From Caulobacteraceae bacterium (GTDB taxonomy: Bacteria; Pseudomonadota; Alphaproteobacteria; Caulobacterales; Caulobacteraceae), in the NCBI GenBank assembly GCA_947479185.1, contig CANJYY010000153.1, positions 1 through 6,613 on the forward strand: 6,613 nt of DNA, given 5' to 3'. Below, in pieces: positions 1 through 5,285 of this stretch. The translations under genes and the position numbers were made by a program. Each line of letters opens with the position of its first letter. Position 1 is the stretch's first letter. The notes beneath the pieces were generated by a model. The model searched no databases and had not been told where the DNA came from. It saw only the letters and a program-made list of their open reading frames with translations.

Positions 1-461
1 GACTGCGCACCGCCCTGCGTGGACTGGTCCAGAACCCGGTGCTGTGGGGCTGCGGCGTCGGGGCGCTGCTTAATGTGCTGCATGTGCCCAAACTGCCTGT
101 GGTGATGAGTACGCTGGACCTGCTGTCCGACGCGGCCCTGACCATGGGGCTGGTGGTCGCCGGGGCCGGCCTGAACTTCGCCTATGTCCACAGCCGCCGC
201 TGGCTGATCGCCTCGGTCAGCGCGGTCAAGCTGCTGGTCCTGCCGGTGTTGATGTGGAGCCTCTGCCGGCTGGCCGGCGGCGACGAGACGGCCCAGGGCG
301 TGGCCCTGCTGGTCGGCTCGGCCCCCGGCGCGGCGGCGTCGTATGTGCTGGCGAGACAGATGGGCGGCGACGCGCCGCTGATGGCCGGGATCGTGGCGTT
401 CACGACGGCGGCCAGCCTGGTGACCATCCCGCTGCTGCTGGTGGTGTTCCACGTCAGATAA
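1..461 (+). CDS. AEC-family transporter (auxin efflux carrier superfamily), C-terminal part
   Basis: The reading frame is open from base 3 and ends at TAA 459-461, giving 152 residues of a gene that begins outside the window. The product is an inner-membrane permease. AEC proteins have about ten membrane helices in two repeats and export or exchange organic anions such as malate or malonate; the substrate here is unknown. Five hydrophobic segments are visible. They start with NPVLWGCGVGALLNVL and a glycine-rich helix ending GLVVAGAGLNF, followed by a helix around SAVKLLVLPVLMW. The next contains GSAPGAAASYVLARQMGGD, and the last is FTTAASLVTIPLLLVVF at the very C-terminus. The motifs VLARQMGGD and TTAASLVTIPL match the usual end of this family, so the protein looks intact at its C-terminus. 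The stop codon abuts the first hairpin repeat, which may act as transcript end or mRNA stabiliser. An in-frame GTG at 39 is internal, not the start. The family is fairly sure; the substrate is not. Confidence 0.8.
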   Translation, partial: LRTALRGLVQNPVLWGCGVGALLNVLHVPKLPVVMSTLDLLSDAALTMGLVVAGAGLNFAYVHSRRWLIASVSAVKLLVLPVLMWSLCRLAGGDETAQGVALLVGSAPGAAASYVLARQMGGDAPLMAGIVAFTTAASLVTIPLLLVVFHVR

Positions 462-528
462 CCCTCTCCCAGCGGGAGAGGGAGGGGCCCGTCCTGCGAA
501 GCAGGATGGGAGGGTGAGGGCGTTACGG
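462..528 (+). repeat. Hairpin repeat, family 1, left copy
   Basis: The copy reads from outside to inside as follows. A perfect 9-bp stem with a 3-base loop comes first (CCCTCTCCC 462-470, loop AGC, GGGAGAGGG 474-482). It is followed by the spacer AGGGGCCCG (483-491), a second perfect 6-bp stem (TCCTGC 492-497, loop GAA, GCAGGA 501-506), then TGGGAGGGTGAGGG and CGTTACGG up to 528. The end GGGTGAGGG (512-520) could instead pair with the first CCCTCTCCC, with one mismatch, so a cloverleaf-like fold is possible. No T-run follows the first stem, so it is not a standard intrinsic terminator, though it may still end or protect the transporter mRNA. The TAA of the minus-strand nuclease gene is read from bases 525-523 within the CGTTACGG part. 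Confidence 0.85.
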
Positions 529-864
529 CGTCGACCGCCCCAGCTCCGCGAGAATGCCGTCGAGCACCCTGCCCGGTTCGGTGATGACGACCTCGTTGTC
601 GAACCGGACCACATGCCAGCCCAGCGAACGCAGCAGGTCGGCCCGCTGCTCATCCTGTTCGTAGCGGTCCTCATGCACCGGTCCATCGAGTTCGACGATC
701 AGGCGCGCCTCCAGGCAGGCGAAGTCGGCGATGTAACGATCGATGGGAACCTGTCGCCGGAACTTCAGGCCGGCGAGCTTGCGGCCGCGCAGCCGTTGCC
801 AGAGGGTCCGCTCGGCGAGCGTCTGGAAACTGCGCAGTTCGCGGGCGCGACCGATGCGGTCCAT
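523..864 (-). CDS. DUF559 (Vsr/MutH-like) endonuclease-domain protein
   Basis: This 113-residue protein has the usual length and layout of stand-alone DUF559 proteins, which belong to the very-short-patch-repair/PD-(D/E)XK-type nuclease superfamily. An N-terminal helix contains ARELR and AERTLWQRLR (residues 7-26). It is followed by the hallmark strand region KFRRQVPIDRYIADFACLEARLIVELDGPVH (34-64), split here by position only, then GWHVVRFDNEVV (82-93) and a C-terminal helix. Candidate catalytic acids are D47, E58 and D60, with H64 and E18 also conserved in the family. The substrate is unknown; most members have no established role. The ATG at 864-862 has no strong Shine-Dalgarno sequence before it. 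The gene lies alone on the minus strand between inverted repeats, in otherwise plus-strand surroundings, which suggests it was acquired with them. The plus-strand frame over the same bases has no recognisable protein family. The family assignment is firm and the function open. Confidence 0.85.
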   Translation of the reverse strand: MDRIGRARELRSFQTLAERTLWQRLRGRKLAGLKFRRQVPIDRYIADFACLEARLIVELDGPVHEDRYEQDEQRADLLRSLGWHVVRFDNEVVITEPGRVLDGILAELGRSTP

Positions 865-925
865 GGTGGTGTTTTATCACCGCGCAACACGACTGCAATC
901 CTGCCGTGCATTTCTCTGGCCGTCA

Positions 926-988
926 CCGTAACGCCCTCACCCTCCCAGCGCTTCGCGCCGGGCCCCTCCCTCTCCCGCTGGGAGAGGG
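926..988 (-). repeat. Hairpin repeat, family 1, right copy (inverted)
   Basis: This is the reverse complement of the repeat at 462-528. Bases 926-947 equal the complement of 528-507, and bases 959-988 equal the complement of 491-462, without a mismatch. Between these blocks the internal arm is different: GCGC (948-951), loop TTC, GCGC (955-958). That is a perfect 4-bp stem, where the other copy has a 6-bp stem of other sequence around the same loop. The outer stem CCCTCTCCC (968-976), loop GCT, GGGAGAGGG (980-988) gains one further T-A pair with 967 and 989. The copy lies in the leader region between the nuclease start codon and pyrB, and its outer end is 43 bases before the pyrB start. Confidence 0.85.
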
Positions 989-994
989 AATCTG

Positions 995-1023
995 TTGGCG
1001 CCCCTGCCCGGTTCGCCTATGAC
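995..1023 (+). promoter_or_regulatory. Candidate pyrB promoter, possibly giving a leaderless mRNA
   Basis: TTGGCG (995-1000) and TATGAC (1018-1023) are separated by 17 bases. They match the TTGACG-like -35 and TATAAT-like -10 boxes at five and four of six positions, and CCTATGAC also resembles the Caulobacter housekeeping -10 (GCTANAWC). A transcript would start near 1030-1032, at the pyrB ATG itself. This would explain why no Shine-Dalgarno sequence precedes that ATG, and leaderless mRNAs are common in Caulobacter. The -35 box lies just outside the right hairpin repeat. This is a by-eye match with weak boxes. Confidence 0.35.
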
Positions 1024-1031
1024 CACGGCCT

Positions 1032-2009
1032 ATGACGGCTTTCGCTCCGGGAATTGATGACGTCCGCGCGCGGACCTTTCCGTTTCCCCGCCGCCATTTC
1101 CTGTCCGCCATGGATGTCAACGTCGTCGAGGCGCAGCAGCTGCTCGACCTGGCCGACGGATTCGTGGCGCTGAACCGGCAGACGACCAAGAAGCTCGACC
1201 TGCTCAAGGGTCGCACCCTGATGAACCTGTTCTTCGAGAACTCGACGCGCACCCAGGCCAGTTTCGAGCTGGCCGGCAAGCGGCTGGGCGCCGACGTGAT
1301 GAACATGAGCGTCAAGACGTCGTCTGTGGCCAAGGGCGAGACCCTGATCGACACGGCGGTGACGCTGAACGCCATGCAGCCGGACCTGCTGGTGGTGCGC
1401 CACGCCTCGTCGGGCGCCGCGGCCCTGCTGTCGCAGAAGGTCGGCTGCAGCGTGATCAACGCCGGCGACGGTCAGCACGAACATCCGACCCAGGCCCTGC
1501 TCGACGCCCTGTCGATGCGCCGGGCGTTCGGCCATGTCGCCGGCCTGACGGTGGCCATCTGTGGCGACGTGATGCACAGCCGCGTGGCGCGCTCGAACGT
1601 CAATCTTCTCAACATCCTCGGCGCGGAAGTTCGCCTTGTCGGACCGCCGACCCTGATGCCCGCCGGGGCCGAACACTGGGGCGCGACCGTCTATCACGAC
1701 CTGGAAAAGGGCATCGCCGGCGCCGACGTGGTGATGATGCTGCGCCTGCAGCTGGAGCGGATGCAGGGCGCGCTGGTCCCCTCGACCCGCGAGTATTTCC
1801 GCTTCTGGGGCCTCGACCGCGAGAAGCTCAAGGCGGCCAGCGGCGGCGTGAAGGTCATGCATCCGGGCCCGATGAACCGCGGCGTGGAGATCGATTCCGA
1901 CGTGGCCGATGATCCGGCCGTCAGTCTCATTCAGGACCAGGTCGAGATGGGCGTCGCCGCCCGCATGGCCGTGCTGGCCTCGCTCGCCGCCCGGCTGGAC
2001 AATCACTGA
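1032..2009 (+). CDS. pyrB: Aspartate carbamoyltransferase, catalytic chain
   Basis: The enzyme joins carbamoyl phosphate and aspartate to N-carbamoyl-aspartate, the committed step of de novo pyrimidine synthesis, in the cytoplasm. The 325 residues match the family's usual 300-330. The carbamoyl-phosphate loop [14 protein letters not shown] (67-80) holds S-T-R-T at 71-74. The mobile loop [12 protein letters not shown] (97-108) has the active-site lysine K101. VVRHASSGA (121-129), DGQHEHPTQ (146-154), the aspartate-domain segment HSRVARSN (182-189), RLQLER (238-243) and [11 protein letters not shown] (277-287) complete the active site. All expected residues are present. The ATG at 1032 is the first in frame after a stop at 1020-1022. 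The next ATG, at 1110, would remove the conserved [11 protein letters not shown] segment. No regulatory chain gene (pyrI) follows. Instead the stop codon TGA shares its A with the ATG of the dihydroorotase-like gene, which points to translational coupling and complex formation as in Pseudomonas. Confidence 0.96.
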   Translation: MTAFAPGIDDVRARTFPFPRRHFLSAMDVNVVEAQQLLDLADGFVALNRQTTKKLDLLKGRTLMNLFFENSTRTQASFELAGKRLGADVMNMSVKTSSVAKGETLIDTAVTLNAMQPDLLVVRHASSGAAALLSQKVGCSVINAGDGQHEHPTQALLDALSMRRAFGHVAGLTVAICGDVMHSRVARSNVNLLNILGAEVRLVGPPTLMPAGAEHWGATVYHDLEKGIAGADVVMMLRLQLERMQGALVPSTREYFRFWGLDREKLKAASGGVKVMHPGPMNRGVEIDSDVADDPAVSLIQDQVEMGVAARMAVLASLAARLDNH

Positions 2010-3310
2010 TGGCCCGCGCCCGCCCGATCGCCTTCCAGAACGCCCGGTTGGTCGACCCCGAGAGCGGCTATGACGGCCCCGGCGCGCTGGTGGTCTCCGG
2101 CGAGACCATCGTCGATGTGTCTAAGGGCAAGGATTTCAGTAACCTGTCGGGTGATCTTCAGGTCATCGACTGCGCCGGCGGGATGCTGGCGCCCGGGCTG
2201 ATCGACCTGCGCGTCAAGACCGGCGAGCCCGGCGCCGAGACCCGTGAGACCCTGCGCTCGGCGGCCCAGGCCGCCGCGGCCGGCGGGGTGACCAGCTTCG
2301 TCGTCCAGCCCGACACCGATCCGGCGGTCGACGATCCGTCGGTGGTCGACTTCATCCTGCGCCGCGCCCGCGACATCGAAGCGGCCCGCATCCTCTGCGC
2401 CGGCGCCGCCACGCGGCGGCTGAAGGGCGAGCAGATCGCCGAGATCGGCCTGATGCGCGAGGCCGGCTGCGTCTATGTCACCGACGTCGACCACGCGATC
2501 GTCGACAGCCGCGTGCTGCGGCGGGTGATGGCCTATGCGAAGACCTTCGACATGGCGGTCGCCCACCGCCCGGTCGATCCCTGGCTGACGAGGGGCGCAG
2601 CGGCGACGGAGGGCGAGTTCGCCGGCCGTCTGGGCCTGCCGTCCGGCCCGGCGATGGCCGAGCGGATCGGGCTGGAGCGGGATCTGGCCCTGGCCGAACT
2701 GACCGGCGCCCGGCTGCTGGTCGACCAGATCACCAGCGCCGGAGCGCTCGAGGCCCTGGCCCGGGCCAAGGCGCGCGGCGTGAAGGTCACGGCCACCGCC
2801 TCGATCAACCACCTGAGCTTCAACGAGCTGGACATCGGCGACTACCGCACCTTCGCCAAGCTCGACCCGCCACTGCGCAGCGAAGACGACCGCCAGGCGC
2901 TTATCGATGCCCTGGCCTCCGGTCTCGTCGACATCGTCGTCTCGGCCCACGCCCCGGCCCCGGCCGAGGACAAGCGCCTGCCCTATGACGAGGCGACGCC
3001 GGGCGGCGTGGGTCTGGAGACCCTGCTGCCGGCGCTGCTGGTCCACTATCACGACGGCCGCGCGCCGCTGATCGACCTGCTGCGGGCCGTGACCCTGGCC
3101 CCGGCGACCTTCCTCGGCCTCAGCAGCGGCCGGCTGACGCCCGGCGCGCCGGCCGACCTGGTGCTCTGCGACCTCGGCGCCCCGGTGATCATCGACGCCG
3201 ACAAGCTGGTGTCGAAGTCGAAGAACTCGCCGTTCGATGGCCGCAGGCTGCAGGGCCAGGTGCTGCGGACGGTCGTGGCCGGGAAGATGGTCTACCGGGC
3301 GGCGGAGTAG
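2009..3310 (+). CDS. pyrC: Dihydroorotase homologue, predicted non-catalytic partner of PyrB (PyrC'/PyrX type)
   Basis: The 433 residues follow the type I dihydroorotase fold from end to end: a small beta domain, PGLIDL (62-67), PDTDPAVDDP (101-110), EIGLMREAG (145-153), KLDPPLRSEDDR (284-295), and a C-terminal beta segment with APADLVLCDL. Catalytic positions are eroded. The zinc motif HxH after PGLID is R68-V-K70. The late metal histidine (usual AHVST) is Q240 in VDQITSAG. The catalytic SDHAPH is SAHAPA, so the aspartate is A313. Only the D159 region and H186 remain. The HCED segment is AHRPVD. Enzymatic activity is therefore unlikely. In Pseudomonas a similarly inactive PyrC' is needed to assemble active aspartate transcarbamoylase, and I infer the same role here from the one-base overlap with pyrB. 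A true dihydroorotase gene should exist elsewhere in the genome. Automatic annotation would call this dihydroorotase. Confidence 0.92.
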   Translation: MARARPIAFQNARLVDPESGYDGPGALVVSGETIVDVSKGKDFSNLSGDLQVIDCAGGMLAPGLIDLRVKTGEPGAETRETLRSAAQAAAAGGVTSFVVQPDTDPAVDDPSVVDFILRRARDIEAARILCAGAATRRLKGEQIAEIGLMREAGCVYVTDVDHAIVDSRVLRRVMAYAKTFDMAVAHRPVDPWLTRGAAATEGEFAGRLGLPSGPAMAERIGLERDLALAELTGARLLVDQITSAGALEALARAKARGVKVTATASINHLSFNELDIGDYRTFAKLDPPLRSEDDRQALIDALASGLVDIVVSAHAPAPAEDKRLPYDEATPGGVGLETLLPALLVHYHDGRAPLIDLLRAVTLAPATFLGLSSGRLTPGAPADLVLCDLGAPVIIDADKLVSKSKNSPFDGRRLQGQVLRTVVAGKMVYRAAE

Positions 3311-3321
3311 ATTTCGCCCGT

Positions 3322-3370
3322 TCCTCCCCACGCAGTGGGGAGGGGGACCATGCGGAGCATGGTGGAGGGG
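3322..3370 (+). repeat. Hairpin repeat, family 2, left copy
   Basis: A perfect 9-bp stem, CCTCCCCAC (3323-3331), loop GCA, GTGGGGAGG (3335-3343), is followed by a second perfect 7-bp stem, ACCATGC (3347-3353), loop GGA, GCATGGT (3357-3363), and then GGAGGGG. The order is the same as in family 1: outer C-rich/G-rich stem, G-rich spacer, inner stem with a three-base loop, G-rich tail. The copy begins 11 bases after the pyrC-like stop codon, so it may mark the end of the pyrB-pyrC transcript. No T-run follows. Confidence 0.8.
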
Positions 3371-3431
3371 TCAGCGCCGGCCTGCCCGAAAAGACTTGGA
3401 TTCAGGACGGGTCCGCTCACCTTCGCGCAGC

Positions 3432-3487
3432 CCCCTCCACCGCCGTCCCGGCGGTCCCCCTCCCCCTCGCTTCAGCTCCGGGGAGGA
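3432..3487 (-). repeat. Hairpin repeat, family 2, right copy (inverted)
   Basis: Read on the minus strand it shares three exact blocks with the copy at 3322-3370: TCCTCCCC (3487-3480), GGGGAGGGGGACC (3465-3453) and GGTGGAGGGG (3441-3432). The inner 11 bases differ (GCCG-GGA-CGGC against ATGC-GGA-GCAT) but keep the loop GGA and full pairing, so the stem is 7 bp in both copies. The outer loop is longer, 14 bases (3466-3479) instead of 7. The 61 bases between the copies (3371-3431) show no reading frame or motif that I recognise. Confidence 0.8.
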
Positions 3488-3517
3488 TTGCGAGCAACCC
3501 GCGACGCGGGCTAGCGT
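3488..3517 (+). promoter_or_regulatory. Candidate plsY-dprA promoter
   Basis: TTGCGAG (3488-3494) followed after 15 bases by GCTAGCGT (3510-3517) resembles the Caulobacter housekeeping pattern TTGACG - GCTANAWC; the first four bases of the -10 match. A small stem, CCCGC (3498-3502) with GCGGG (3506-3510), fills the spacer. A start near 3524 would leave a leader of about 38 bases with a good ribosome site, AGGGG (3552-3556). The promoter would begin at the last base of the family 2 repeat. Weak, by-eye evidence. Confidence 0.3.
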
Positions 3518-3561
3518 CGAGGCACAAGACAAGAACAACTTTACCGGGTATAGGGGCGACC

Positions 3562-4209
3562 ATGGAAACTCTGGCGAGCGCTGTCTGGCTGACACTCGGT
3601 CTGATCGTCGTGGGCGGTTATCTGCTCGGCTCGATCCCGTTCGGCCTGATCGCCACGCGGCTGGGCGGCGCGGGCGACATCCGCAAGATCGGCTCGGGCA
3701 ACATTGGCGCGACCAATGTGCTGCGCTCGGGCCGCAAGGACCTGGCGGCCATCACCCTGATCGGGGACGCCGGCAAGGGCGCGGTGGCGGTGCTGCTGGC
3801 CCATCTGCTGACCCACGGCAACGCGGCGGCCGTGGCCCTGGCCGGCGGCAGCGCCTTCGTCGGGCACCTGTTCCCCGTCTGGCTCAAGTTCAACGGCGGC
3901 AAGGGCGTGGCGACCTTCTACGGCGTGCTGCTGGCGGCGGCCTTCCCGGTCGGCGGGCTGGCCGCCCTGACGTGGATCGCCATGGCGGCGCTGTTCCGCA
4001 TCTCCTCGCTGGCCGCGTTGACGGCGGCGGCGCTGGCCCCCGTCTTCGCCTTTTCCACCGATGCGCCCCGGCCGATGATCCTGCTGGCGGCCTTCATGGC
4101 CGTGCTGATCTTCATCCGCCACCACGAGAACATCCGTCGCCTGCTCAAGGGCGAGGAGCCGAAGATCGGCGCGAAGAAGGCGGAGGCTGCTCCGACCCCG
4201 GACGCGTGA
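3562..4209 (+). CDS. plsY: Acyl-phosphate:glycerol-3-phosphate acyltransferase PlsY
   Basis: PlsY is an inner-membrane enzyme that moves the acyl group from acyl-phosphate (made by PlsX) to glycerol 3-phosphate, giving lysophosphatidic acid, the first step of phospholipid synthesis. The 215 residues contain the family motifs in order. They are YLLGSIPFG (20-28), GSGNIGATNVLR (44-55) with the preceding DIRKIG, GDAGKGA (68-74), GHLFPVWLKFNGGKGVAT (101-118), FRISSLAAL (145-153) and IRHHENIRRLLKGEEPKIG (185-203). Five hydrophobic stretches fit the known membrane topology. The length is typical, with a short charged tail after PKIG. The ATG at 3562 follows AGGGG (3552-3556) with five bases between, a good ribosome site, and the preceding DNA is non-coding repeat. 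The stop codon overlaps the start of dprA, so the two genes are almost certainly co-transcribed and coupled. Confidence 0.96.
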   Translation: METLASAVWLTLGLIVVGGYLLGSIPFGLIATRLGGAGDIRKIGSGNIGATNVLRSGRKDLAAITLIGDAGKGAVAVLLAHLLTHGNAAAVALAGGSAFVGHLFPVWLKFNGGKGVATFYGVLLAAAFPVGGLAALTWIAMAALFRISSLAALTAAALAPVFAFSTDAPRPMILLAAFMAVLIFIRHHENIRRLLKGEEPKIGAKKAEAAPTPDA

Positions 4210-5285
4210 CGGCCGGGCCGCCGTCCGACGCCGAACGGGTCGCCTGGCTGCGTCTGGCCAGGACCCCGAACGTCGGACCGGTGGCCTTCGAACACCTGCT
4301 GCAGCGCTGCGGCTCGGCGGCGGCGGCGATCGACGCCCTGCCCGGCCTCGCCCGGCGCCCCGTGGACATTCCTTCCAAAGCCGAGGCCGAGCGCGAGCTT
4401 GAGGTCGGCGATCGGCTGGGCGCGCGGCTGATCTGCGGCGCGGAGGCGACCTTCCCGCCCCTGCTGGCCGCGCTCGACCCGCCGCCGCCGCTGATCTGGG
4501 TGCTCGGCCGGACCGAGCTGCTGACGGCGTCCGCTGTGGCCATCGTCGGCGCGCGCGTCGCCTCGGCCGCCGGCCAGCGCTTCGCCCGCACCCTCGCCGC
4601 CGATCTCGGACAGGCCGGCAAGGTCGTCGTCTCGGGCATGGCGCGCGGCATCGACGGCGCGGCCCACCAAGGGGCCCTGCCGACCGGAACCGTCGCCGTG
4701 CTCGGCGGCGGGGTCGGCGACATCTATCCCCCCGAGCATGCGGACCTGCACGAACGGCTGGCGGTCGAGGGCGCGATCATCTCGGAGACCCCGCCCGACC
4801 ACCGCGCCCAGGCGCGCGACTTCCCCCGCCGCAACCGGCTGATCAGCGGCCTGTCGCTGGCCGTGGTGGTGGTCGAGGCGGAACTGAAGTCCGGCTCGCT
4901 GATCACCGCCCGGCTGGCCGCCGAACAGGGCCGCGAGGTGCTGGCCGTGCCAGGCTCGCCGCTCGATCCCCGGGCGCGCGGGACCAACGACCTGCTGCGT
5001 CAGGGCGCGACCGTCTGCGAGGGGGCCGAGGATGTGCTGCGGGCGCTGGAGGGGCTGGGCGGGCTGCGCGAGCGCGAGCACCCGCCGTGGAGCGGCCCGG
5101 CGCAGGCGCCGCCCGACGCCCTGCGCGAGCGGGTGGCGGCGCTGCTCTCGCCGACGCCGGTGACGCTGGATGACCTGGTGCGCGCCTCCGGCGGCCCGGC
5201 CCCGGCGGTGTTCGCCGCCGTGGTCGAGCTTTCGCTGGCCGGGCTGGCCGAATTCGGCCCCGGCGGGACCGTGAGTTCCGGCTAG
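4206..5285 (+). CDS. dprA: DNA-processing protein DprA (Smf)
   Basis: DprA binds incoming single-stranded DNA during natural transformation and loads RecA on it. It is widely kept even in bacteria not known to be competent. The 359-residue product starts with a helical N-terminal domain (DAERVAWLRLARTPNVGPVAF, 8-28, with one position range for the whole). The Rossmann-like DNA-binding core follows: VAIVGARVASAAG (111-123), VVSGMARGIDGAAHQGAL (141-158), AVLGGGVGDIYPPEH (164-178), FPRRNRLISGLSLAVVVVEA (206-225), SGSLITARLAAEQGREVLAVPGS (split by position, 229-251) and GTNDLLRQGA (259-268). Residues about 305-356 fit the C-terminal winged-helix domain. The start is set at GTG 4206, four bases overlapping the plsY stop (GTGA). 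The frame stays open far upstream, but that part lies over plsY in another frame and has no DprA similarity. Its TAG shares CTAG with the stop of the convergent gene. Confidence 0.94.
   Translation: MTAGPPSDAERVAWLRLARTPNVGPVAFEHLLQRCGSAAAAIDALPGLARRPVDIPSKAEAERELEVGDRLGARLICGAEATFPPLLAALDPPPPLIWVLGRTELLTASAVAIVGARVASAAGQRFARTLAADLGQAGKVVVSGMARGIDGAAHQGALPTGTVAVLGGGVGDIYPPEHADLHERLAVEGAIISETPPDHRAQARDFPRRNRLISGLSLAVVVVEAELKSGSLITARLAAEQGREVLAVPGSPLDPRARGTNDLLRQGATVCEGAEDVLRALEGLGGLREREHPPWSGPAQAPPDALRERVAALLSPTPVTLDDLVRASGGPAPAVFAAVVELSLAGLAEFGPGGTVSSG

Larger units (their letters stand above)
462..988. mobile_element. Putative composite element: DUF559 nuclease gene between inverted hairpin repeats
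   Basis: Two copies of a 63-67 base repeat lie in opposite orientation at 462-528 and 926-988 and enclose 397 bases holding one small nuclease gene on the minus strand. The copies share 52 identical bases in two blocks (22 and 30 bases). The left copy starts at the base after the transporter stop codon, and the nuclease stop codon (523-525) lies inside its inner end. The right copy ends seven bases before the proposed pyrB -35 box. Nothing else occupies the space between the transporter and pyrB. No clear target-site duplication is seen; the outer flanks instead carry CAGAT (455-459) and its complement ATCTG (990-994) in inverted orientation. That this is one mobile unit is inference. The two repeats could also be independent REP-like elements that happen to flank the gene. 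Confidence 0.4.

Noticed and set aside
462..482. Intrinsic terminator for the transporter gene
   Set aside because: The 9-bp stem is strong but is followed by AGGGGCCC rather than a T-run, and it is part of a repeat found elsewhere in the window.
462..988. CRISPR-like array or toxin-antitoxin module around the small nuclease gene
   Set aside because: There are only two repeats and they are inverted, with a gene between rather than short spacers. No second small gene lies beside the nuclease.
514..1035. 173-residue plus-strand frame opposite the DUF559 gene
   Set aside because: It runs through both repeats and the nuclease gene; the minus-strand product matches DUF559 along its length.
1017..2006. 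329-residue minus-strand frame over pyrB
   Set aside because: Its histidine/arginine/glycine-rich product has no family features, and the plus strand carries an intact aspartate carbamoyltransferase.
2003..3331. 442-residue minus-strand frame over the pyrC-like gene
   Set aside because: It is a shadow of the plus-strand gene, whose fold motifs run its full length.
3237..4205. Upstream extension of the dprA frame, open back to 3237 (682 residues in total)
   Set aside because: It overlaps pyrC, the repeats and all of plsY in a different frame, contains no known motif, and is arginine/glycine-rich as expected for a GC-rich shadow frame. DprA similarity starts only after GTG 4206.
3918..5081. 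387-residue minus-strand frame across plsY and dprA
   Set aside because: It spans two well-supported plus-strand genes and has low-complexity composition.
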